A stretch of 64,000 nt of DNA. It comes from Phoronis australis. Its lineage: Eukaryota > Phoronida > Phoronidae. The position numbers and the translations under genes were made by a program. Below, one piece after another: positions 1 to 9,600 of this stretch (the stretch's first letter is position 1; each line of letters begins with the position of its first letter). The notes below the pieces were generated by a model that saw only the letters and a list, made by a program, of their open reading frames with translations, was not told where the DNA came from and ran no database searches. Location of the stretch: positions 283,968 through 347,967 of the forward strand of contig NMRA01000052.1 of the NCBI GenBank assembly GCA_002633005.1. Reading direction: 5' to 3'.

Positions 1-600
1 TGCGGGTACTGGTGCTAATGTAGCTATACTCTGATGTCTGTATGTTGTTATTATAATAGTTATGAGTGACGGTAACACATGTAGTATTCTTACTCCGTCC
101 GAGAAATCTACCTACGTTGTGCATAATTTCATCATTTGCACCAACTGGTGAATTTATTTCATTCACATTAAGATGCATGCATTTGTGCGTGAATGAAAAC
201 CAGTGTATTATGTTTATATTTAATAAATAAAGCAAAAACTTATAATTTGCAAAAAGTAATTGCTAAAATAAAATCCAAGTAAACCATGTGTCAAGAAATG
301 GATTACCTGATGAACCATACATTAATAAAATAATCACAAAACTATGATTATTTGCCCATCAGTATATTGTCATAAATATACACAAGTAGGCAACACATAC
401 CCCCTCGACTGATTGGCGAGATGCTACAACACTCCCCCACCAGTTTCTGTTCTAATTTCATCCAGTCTATATTAAACGGATGATCTAGTCATCGAATAAC
501 AGGATTTCACCACATCAAAAATACATTTTCTACTAAAAATTGTCACTAGTAAAAAAGGTTCTTCACCAATCCTTTCTGGTTATATGCAACATCCTCGATG
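1..600. other. Intergenic DNA, possible LTR-retroelement edge
   Basis: No gene is recognised. Read on the minus strand, a purine-rich run (GGTGGGGGAG) at about 436-445 is followed by TGTTGTAGCATC, which looks like a polypurine tract next to the start of a long terminal repeat. No second LTR, primer-binding site or reverse transcriptase is visible. A 96-codon open frame on the minus strand at 609-899 lies just upstream of it in that orientation, but it matches nothing I recognise. The LTR reading is only a suggestion. Confidence 0.2.
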
Positions 601-1005
601 AAGCATGTCTATGGGAATTCAAATGATTTTGGTGAAGAATTCAATCTCCACTTTTTGATCACTGTAAACTTTTTACCAAGCACAATAACTATTAAAGTAG
701 GTCGATTGACATCTCGCAAGTAAGACCATAACAAGACATTGAGCAGAGCACATGACCCGGCAGCTGACACTTGTACAAAGTACCATAGCTTGGGACGATA
801 TCTGGAAAAACTTGTGAGATTATTTGTATCCCTTGCAGTAGGTTTTTGTTCGTCAATTGGTGTAACTTCATGTAACTTTTTCAAAACGACACCCAGCAAT
901 GGAAGCTAGAGTGTAACTCGACAGACTACGTTGAAATTATGGAGACTATATTGTTTTCTGTAGTGACAACTGACTTACTAAGTCGCTTGCCAAGCGGCAG
1001 TTGCC

Positions 1006-1205
1006 TATTGGTTGAATGGTTTAGATGCTTGGGTCTGACACATACAACCCGGGTTCAAGTCCCGATATCAAAGAAATTTTCTACCTTACTGAGTCATGGC
1101 ATTAATCATGACCTGATAACTTAATGTGTATTATATGTGCAGTCGAAGAAATTTCTACACTCCTCAGTCATGGTGTTAATCATAATCTGATAACTTAATG
1201 TGTAC
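1006..1205 (+). repeat. tRNA-derived SINE-like element with duplicated tail
   Basis: Positions 1052-1062 read GGTTCAAGTCC, a perfect match to the RNA polymerase III B-box. It is preceded by a degenerate tRNA-like 5' half with an A-box-like TGGTTGAATGGTT near 1010. No good acceptor stem or CCA-compatible fold is evident, so this is a tRNA-derived repeat and not a tRNA gene. The body is followed by a roughly 62-bp segment present twice (about 1070-1131 and 1144-1203, sharing TCATGG.GTTAATCAT and TGATAACTTAATGTGTA). Confidence 0.5.
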
Positions 1206-1504
1206 AAAATGCATGTTTCATTCAGTGTTATTCACTTTTTTCAATCGAGTAACTCAAGTTTTGATGTATGGTATTGCCTGTGGATGCCGCTAGCAGTTTC
1301 GCTATATTATATCATACTCTACAATCAATCAGACTCGGAAGTCGCGTGCCACATCAGAAAAACACTTAACAATATTAACTGCATGGCTCAGACAAGCAAG
1401 TTTTGTCACAGAGTACACATGCCAGACTGAGGCATCAGCACAGCATGGCAGCATCCATTATTGCCTTGCCCTTGGCTTGGATGCAACAAGAGCAGGCTAC
1501 AAGT

Positions 1505-2005
1505 TAGCCTTGGTACAAAGCTGTATACCAAATATACAGCTTTGCACCGATGTGGGTAAAAAGTGGTAAGATAAAATCTGACACAAAATTAGTGTCACTG
1601 AAAACTACAGTCTTCCTTGAGTAAACTAGATTATTTAACGGTGTTGGAAAAAATGGCGTTCTATCGTTATTCTGCTGCTAAAATTGTCGAGTGACCTTTA
1701 GCAACGGCTTTCCGTGCCATGAAATATTGCGTCATCTATTGGACAGTTTCTTTTTTCGCCGATTCTTATGCAATCAATCGTTGTTCTTTCACGAGGTTGC
1801 GTACACATCATAACAAATTATCGGAACTGGTTTCACTTCATTATAAGTTTTCAGACACTGTTAAATAACTTTGTTTACTCAAGGAAGACTGTAGTTTTTA
1901 ATGACACTAATTTTGTGTCAGATTTTATCTTACCAATTTTTTACCCACATTGGTCATTGATGCAAAGGCTGCAAAGCAGTACAGCTTTGTTCCAATCCAA
2001 GGCTA
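1505..2005. mobile_element. Foldback (long-inverted-repeat) MITE-like element
   Basis: The left arm (about 1505-1646) and right arm (about 1853-2005) are reverse complements over roughly 140 bases with small indels. Both contain AAATCTGACACAAAATTAGT and CTACAGTCTTCCTTGAGTAA, read in opposite orientation in the right arm. The central loop of about 200 bases is unrelated and has no coding potential. Long arms and no transposase are typical of non-autonomous foldback elements. The left arm also holds a smaller internal palindrome around ACAAAGCTGTATACC. Confidence 0.7.
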
Positions 2006-2039
2006 GCTACAAGTTAGAACAGCCCTGTTGTAACACTTG

Positions 2040-2877
2040 TTGATCGTAGTATACGGGTGGGTTATTACATTTCGACCACTTGTAATGCAAAAATAACTAA
2101 TGAGCTATGAACTGATAAATTGCAAAAGCTGTGTTCGAAAAACTTGCCGAGAAATACCTTCCAGTGCCTTATAATAACCTTTCAACTCCGATTACCTAAC
2201 AACTCCTGCGCCGGTAAAAAGGGAAGTTCAAACGCTGAAGAAACTTGAAGAAGTAATCCACAAATTAACATACATTTTTGTTACCCCAAATGTTTGCTTC
2301 ATTTTTATACATACTTCTCAATCAATTTAACAGCTTTTGATAGCTATTGTTTGGTATTATACGTGAAAGCTGCAAGTACTAGACAAAAGTAGTACTACTT
2401 CGTATGAACATGGACATTAGTTTGCAACGATTCCTGTAGGCGGGATGAAAGCGCTGTTGTTGACCTCTGTTGACAAATGACTGTTCAGTGAGCACTGAAG
2501 CACAGCATATGTTCACTAAATACGGGTTGCTACTGGCTTATTTCCGTAAAGTGTGGTCGTTTTCAATGTTACATCATCGTTGTTAACTCCGTACATAGTT
2601 GGAAACGATGGGCATTCGGTCGGGGTTATTGACTTGGTGTAGGTGTACGGCCTGCTTGCACGACCCGAGTTTTATGCCAATGGACAAGGGTCACGGAAGC
2701 CCTAGTGTAGACCAAGACAAGGGAATGCTATTCGTATATTTACAGTGTTGTAAGTACTTCTATTTCCATGACATTTTAGTTTATCTTCAGTTGAATAAGT
2801 TTTAAGTGTAGTGAAGCTAGGTGTGTTTTGACCTGAGGTCATACACCGCTATCTAGCTAGTCTTAATATATATATAT
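2040..2877. other. Intergenic stretch without recognised gene
   Basis: Both strands are read through by short open frames only (the longest is 68 codons at 2599-2805). None shows a recognisable domain. A short (TA)n run lies at about 2866-2878, immediately before the duplicated block. Confidence 0.5.
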
Positions 2878-2879
2878 AA

Positions 2880-3559
2880 TGACAATGTAAACTTGCTTTC
2901 CAACCCAAAAACCAACTTGACTACTAACCGTATTGAAATTGGTCTTAAATTGTTCCTTAGGACTTCAATAGAGGTGTTTTCGAGGCTTTGTAAGAATTGA
3001 CTTGGTGATATTGGTTGAGACCTGGCGTGCGTTCAATAACGCTAGGACCTACTCCAGGACCTAGCTAAAATCTAGCCAAAGTCACATGTTCTCATTTTTT
3101 TATAGACGACAATATTCACGTAATCTCGCAGTCTTGCTTTTTAGCGAGGTCCTAGCATTACTGAATGGGAGGCTGGTTCAACAAGTTTGCTTGTTACGAC
3201 CTGTCATTTTATGCACTGAGTACGATTGCAAGGAAATATAGCAAGCTGCCAAATTTTTACAAACAGAAATCTCTTCAAAATCGCTTTTCGACAAAACTCG
3301 AGTTGATAGCCACTCTAACTGTAAAATTGGCACAGAACAGAATTGACTGAATAATTTATTCTCTGTTTTTTTGTGATTTTATTTCAGTTTGTCAGATTTT
3401 ATGGGTCATATGTCGTCAGTGATGGCAATTAGCATGTTGTTTTTTATATTGGATGAGAGGAAAATTGTTAGTTCATTTGTCTTCTTCGCTGATGATCATG
3501 TTTTGAAAATTTGATGACTAAAATCCTTTATTTATTTCAGAGACATATATCTATGACTN
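2880..3559 (+). repeat. Tandem duplicate block, copy 1 (about 0.68 kb)
   Basis: This block is nearly identical to 3650-4323. It starts at ACAATGTAAACTTGC and ends at ACATATATCTATGACT. Differences are few (for example a few extra T bases near 3098 and scattered substitutions). The copy ends at a single N (3560). The near identity and the N suggest a very recent tandem duplication or two alleles placed in series by the assembler. Confidence 0.85.
3030..3168. mobile_element. Short TIR element (about 139 bp), copy in block 1
   Basis: The left end CGTTCAATAACGCTAGGACC (3030-3049) and the right end GGTCCTAGCATTACTGAATG (3149-3168) are imperfect inverted repeats of about 21 bp. They enclose about 97 bp with no coding potential, as in a small MITE. 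The same element is present at 3798-3933 in the second duplicate block. Confidence 0.6.
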
Positions 3560-3600
3560 GAACGCTAAGTCCCGCGTGGTTGCGCTGCACGCGAAACAAG

Positions 3601-3634
3601 ATGGCGGACGAACTTTGGAGCCTGACGAAAATAG
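3601..3634 (+). CDS. Start exon of the transporter gene
   Basis: ATG GCG GAC opens an 11-codon exon (M-A-D-E-L-W-S-L-T-K-I plus G) that ends at a GTAACC donor in phase 1. Exon 2 begins AC TTT GTC after TATTGCAG, so the join makes Asp and continues directly into the first membrane helix. The context AAGATGGCGG matches a YY1-type element commonly centred on start codons. The exon sits in about 88 unique bases between two copies of a 0.68 kb repeat. An N lies 41 bases upstream, so the promoter seen here may not be contiguous in the genome. Confidence 0.75.
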
Positions 3635-6600
3635 GTAACCGGACGATATATAATGTAAACTTGCTTTCCAACCCAAAAACCAACTTGACTACTAACCGTA
3701 TTGAAATTGGTCTTAAATTGTTCCTTAGGACTTCAATATAGGTGTTTTCGAGGCTTTGTAAGAATTGACTTGGTGATATTGGTTGAGACCTGGCGTGCGT
3801 TCAATAACGCTAGGACCTACTCCAGGACCTAGCTAAAATCTAGCCAAAGTCACATGTTCTCATTTAAATAGACGACAATATTCACGTAATCTCGCAGTCT
3901 TGCTTTTTAGCGAGGTCCTAGCATTACTGAATGGGAGGCTGGTTCAACAAGTTTGCTTGTTACGACCTGTCATTTTATGCACTGAGTACGATTGCAAGGA
4001 AATGTAGCAAGCTGCCAAATTTTTACAAACAGAAATCTCTTCAAAATCGCTTTTCAACAAAACTCGAGTTGATAGCCACTCTAACTGTAAAATTGGCACA
4101 GAACAGAATTGACTGAATAATTTATTTTCTCTTTTTTGTGATTTTATTTCAGTTTGTCAGATTTTATGGGTCATATGTCGTCAGTGATGGCAATTAGCAT
4201 GTTGTTTTTTATATTGGATGAGAGGAAAATTGTTAGTTCATTTGTCTTCTTCGCTGATGATCATGTTTTGAAAATTTGATGACTAAAACCCTTTATTTAT
4301 TTCAGAGACATATATCTATGACTGTGTGGCATTTAAAAATTTGCTTAAGCTTTGTAATTATCTAAGAGACATCTGTACACGCAGTCTACCTATGACAGCC
4401 ATTTGTGGGTAGGCGTGTTTCGATAAATTTAGCTAATAAGATAATCAATAATGATCTTCAGGAAAAACTGCATCACATACGAAATGTGCCCATGGATACG
4501 AATAAGAGATTGCAAGTTCATGTCAACTTCTATATTGCAGACTTTGTCACCATAGCAACCATACTGGGAACAGGCATTCTAGGTAAGTTTCATATAAATA
4601 TAGAACAGTATAAATCAGTTGGTTTCAAATTATTACACAAATTTGTGGCATTAGACCTGATGCGTAAAAATATTCCATTTGTTTTCTATGGTTCAGGAGT
4701 GCCTCTAAGTTTTTTCTGGACATACAAAACCTATACTGAATTAAGCTTACCTGTGGATTACGTGTAATTCCATTGTTAGTACTAGCCTGAAAATGTCTTT
4801 TGTTGACTTAAACGCTGGCCATTTACAGTGTCAGCTGTAGAGTATGGAAGTGCTTTGTCTGCACTGGTCACAGAAGTTTTAGAGTGCTAGTTTATAAATC
4901 TATCCTTTTTCAGTTTGTCCATTTTTCTAAATAACTCACACTTTGGGTCGTCGTTATGTGACATGGTTTTAAGAAGGTTTTAATGCCACTTGACCAACTT
5001 GCTTTGCTGCTCATGCAGAAGTGTCTCATTCAGCTTCCCAACAGTCTCTCTTACGAACGTGTTATTCTTGGACTTTATGAGACGCACGATTTTCTAGTTA
5101 ACATTTTGCTTCTAATAGCTAAGCAGTACATTTAGAAGGAGAGATGTCACAAATATATATCTAATTTTCACAGGTTTGTTACATATACTTATGAGTACTA
5201 TAATGCTGAAAAATTAATTGCGTATAAATTTTTTTATATGATAGTTTCTCTGCAAAATGGGAAAATTTCATTGTTCACTTTAACTCCATGAGAGAATGGT
5301 CTTTCCTGAGATGTGCATGCGTGAATGAATGGATGTACTTATTTGTTTGTTTGTTTTTTGTACTTGTTTATAAATGATAATAAATACCTGAAAAAAAAAC
5401 TTGCTTTGCTGCTGTGAAGTGGACTAACGTTTTATTTATTATTTTGATTTTCAATTCCGTTGGTCATCTTGTGTTTTTAACTAGCATGAACATGACAAAG
5501 CTGCATTTGCACCCTATTTAGTTGGCTAAAAAGGGTGAACTAACACTTTTACTGTCATACAGCAGTATCCTAATATTCCATAGCCTGATAGAATTCAACT
5601 TTGGTTATGCAAACAGGAACATCAAAACTGCTTCTTAATTTATTAAAGTTGACCCATATTCCATTGTCTGAGTCTTGAGTTGCTGACCTATTCGGCAATA
5701 GTTGACCTATCACAAGCTCCACCCCCTTTGCGTAATGTCGACTAACAAACAAAATCCTGATGATAGGTCAATTCATGATTTGATGAGCGTGGTAATGTTT
5801 TGAAACGTCAAAGTTCTTCTGTTAAGAATTCCACCTTGACCACTAAACAAGGGCGAAATGAAGTTAGTTATAGTTTCAACGCTTTCTTTACGAAAAATTA
5901 CTCTTTTTGCGTCTTGTGTTTTTTCGTTTTATTCTAGTTTTTTAGAATTAGTTGTTATGTTCATCAAAGCGAAAAGTTGAAATTGAAAGTTGTGTAATTA
6001 AAAATATTTTATTCGATATGAAATACGTAATTTGAGAATGTACACTGATTAGCCAATGTCAACTTTGCCAGCAGGGCCTTCCAATAACACTATACATAAT
6101 ACAAGTTGAACATTGACAGACAATTACATTGAAACGATATTTACAATGAAAATATACACGGAAATATGAATGTAAAAAGTAGGTAGGACTAGTGAGTAAC
6201 TGCATACTGACATGATGTAAAAAATATTGATGAATAATTAGCTGTCTATAATAATAGATGTCAAGTTTACTTTGTCCAATCCACAGAGTTGCCCAACAGT
6301 AAGATTTTGCTTTGGTTGGTTTTGAGATTTGTGTATGTCAGACGGTCGGACAATGGACTGAAAAGTGGAACTAGGGTCGGGATCTAATCTTTGTACATGA
6401 AATCGAATTCAAAGTTATTTTTGTCATTTTCTGTTCTAATTTGTGCAAACTCAAGATAAGAGTCTATTAGTCTGTGCTCGAGTGCATTGTAGTTTATACA
6501 TCTGATTTTCTAGTCAAAAGTTCACGCTTGATAAAATCTAGATTCGAGCTATAAACTTGAGTGATTTTGAGTAAAAATTCAGAATTTTGAGTTGAAACTC

Positions 6601-9600
6601 GAAGTTTAAGTCTTGATCCTGGGGTCATCTTGTACAACCTAGGATCAGACTGTCATCTATGCAAATGACATTACGTACTTGTACATTGAAAAGTAGGCAC
6701 CCATCTTGAGATCTCTGAAACTCGAGATAAGCATCAATAAGTCTGTGCTCGCGTACATAGGAATTTCTGGTTCAAGTTTGCACCTGATAACGCCTAGATT
6801 CGAGCGACAAACTCCAGTAAAAACTTGCGATATCAAGTGAAACCTGGAAGTTATAAGCCTTGATTCTGGGGTCATCAAGCACAAACTAGAATTTGACAGT
6901 CATTCATGTAAGTTATTGTTTGCTCATACATTGCATAATGGACAATTGTCTTGAGCTTGTACAAACATAGAACAGAAAATTAAAACTGTGATTTCGATTT
7001 CGAGTAAAAAGGCTAGACTCCAGGCCCTGTAGTGGCACTAATTAACTAGACTGTCAAACAGTGTGTCATTAGCAGCGAGATATGATGGAGTGAATGAGCG
7101 GATATTTGTCTATAGCTTGATGGATCATCAATATCTCTACATTAAATGTGACGTTATCATTGAGAATGAACTCAAGCCCAAAACGGGTTGAAGTTCATGA
7201 CCTCAATGATCAGCAATACAATAGTTTGTTACTAATAAGCTCAAAGCCTATGTTGATATAAAAAAGTGATTGCAGGTGGTACACATTGTACCAGACGTGC
7301 AAAGGCCTACTGTACTGTCCACCTGGATCCATTTCTATGCTAACTTTATTAATATATAGATAAAACTGAGCTGAGGAGCTAGGAACCTGACTCAAGGGTT
7401 TAACAGTGTAACCCAGTGCGACTCGAACCCATGACTTTGAGTAAAGAAAACGGGCACCTATCACACCTTTTCAAAGCCTATGTATCAAGTAGTGGTGTAT
7501 TTTAAGTGGGACTGTGTAACTAATAAGGTCTAGTACATGGCTAGAAGCTAACATCGGCAATTTCTAGATTAAAATAGTGACAAAAACACACCGAATTTGT
7601 CTCCTTCATAGCTCTGGTCTAAGCTAATGCCTTGAGTTAGTCTAATCATAGCTAATAATGAGTCTTAAAAAAATGCGTTTGCGCCCTAAAATCAACTATG
7701 TCGTTGATTTGACTTTGCCACGATATAGTTAATTCTCACAAAAATAATACCCAAAGTTGCCTTTTTTCCAGATTTTAGACTTCTAGCATTGTCTATAAAA
7801 TGCCTATAAAATTTCAAAATATGTGGTGGTTGCCGTGATACAGAATTTGTCCTAAATTGGTGAGATTTTACCAAACCATATCAAAGTAAACGGTAGATGA
7901 CAATGTCGTCATTGAAGTAATCGCAATAGCTGTTGCCCATGGTGATAACTCCATTCATACATTTCAAGGCATTGACACACCGTCAGTAAATCCACCTGTT
8001 TACTGAGAAGTTAACTGGCATTGTTAACTTCGATCTAGGAGTGAAATCAATCATTTATGCTGACCGCACCTCCCAAAACGTTGATGTATGTATGAAAAGA
8101 CCTTCAGCCCGTTTCTCATACTGTTTTATTGCCACTAAGTTGTAGTTACAGACGTTGGTGACATTTCTACTTGGCGAAATTTATTTCGCCAAGTATGTTG
8201 GTCTGACATCAAGTTTTTTTTTGTTCGCTCTCTATAGGTTGCAATTCTCGCCCGATTTTCACGAAATTTGCACACGACGTGTAGATTGGAAAGTCTTGGA
8301 AGCCTATTGTTTTTGGTCATGATCGGATTCAAAATGGTGGACGTGGCGGACATTTTGTTTCCAATTTCACATTCAAATGCTCATAGAGGCCGCATTTTTT
8401 GACGTACAGAGCTGAAACTTGGTACGATTATTATACACATGTGCTACATACAACTGTGCTGAAAAACGTTGACTTCCAGATAAAGATGGCGGAAATATTG
8501 ACGATGGCGCATGCGCACCTCGATATCTGGCCAAAAAGGTTTTCTCCTGTAGAGGGCGCATTGGCGAACCAATCACTTTCAAACTGGTCACGTGTTTCTT
8601 GCAATTGATCAGCTTTTATAAAATTCTGTTTAACCAGAAGTCACATTCAAGATGGCGGCTCATGCGCATTTTCACCCATTTTCAATCGCTCTGCTGTCGC
8701 CTTTTTAACGGGAAGAGCAAATGACGTGAATTTTTGCATGTGGATTCCTTGAAGTATGCTCTTTCAAAAGTTCTGCGATAAAGGTTTTTGCAGGCTTACC
8801 GTTTTCAAGTTGTTTGACACAAAATTTCAATTTTTTCAAAAATTTTATGGAATGTTGCGAAACTATCAATGTAGATAGAGTTTTGGACGGGCTTTCAGAA
8901 GATATTTTCCATTTTTCTCTACGACGTCTACTTTTTGAATTATGCAAGATTTTCTGATAGCGCTGTTCCTTTGTTGACAGCTCTTGCTGCACTGATATTG
9001 GTTTAGCTTCTGTTGAACAAGACCATGAAGGCATTGCTCATAGAAGCCGCATCTTTCGACGTGCAGGGCTGAAATTCGATGCAATTATTATAGCACAAAA
9101 GCACTACAACTGCGCCGTAAATCGTTAACTTCCGGTCAAAGATGGCGGAAATATCGGCAATGGCACATGTGCACCTCGATAACTGGCCGAAAACGTTTTT
9201 TCGTGTAGAGGGCGCATTGGGGAACCAATCATTTTGAAGCTGGTCACGTGTTTGTTGCTATTGATTGGCTTTTATAAAATTTTGTTTAACCGGAAGTCAC
9301 TTTCAAGATGGCGGCTCTGGCACATTTTCACCCGTTTTCAATCGTTCTACGGTCGCATTTTTAACGGGAAGAGCAAATGACGTGAATTTTTGCATGTGGA
9401 TTCCTTGAAGTATGCTCTTTCATTGCTTTGTTACCATGACAATGAGGTAGACGTCTCCTGTGAGATCTATGAATGGCAGAGCATTGCATTTTGACTTTCA
9501 ATGTTTTTTTTAAACAAATTAATCGGAAATGGCCATTTTGATGTGCTGTGAAGGCAATTGAATAAATTTGGGTTGTGTTTTGTTAAGGTTCATAATTTTC

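Noticed and set aside
609-899. 96-codon minus-strand ORF
   Set aside because: No recognised domain, no splice or start support, and next to repeat-like sequence. Could be a retroelement fragment but not shown.
1006-1075. Functional tRNA gene
   Set aside because: The B-box is good, but the acceptor stem and D-arm do not pair convincingly and the downstream body is repeat-like.
4405-4540. Upstream extension of exon 2 (from GTG 4405, ATG 4492 or the acceptor at 4460)
   Set aside because: It is open in frame, but the acceptor at 4540/4541 joins exon 1 in the right phase and gives a start directly before the first helix. Kept only as an alternative start.
8705-9084. Overlapping minus-strand ORFs of 109 and 72 codons
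   Set aside because: They overlap each other and the edges of the 390-bp direct repeats; no domain or conserved start.
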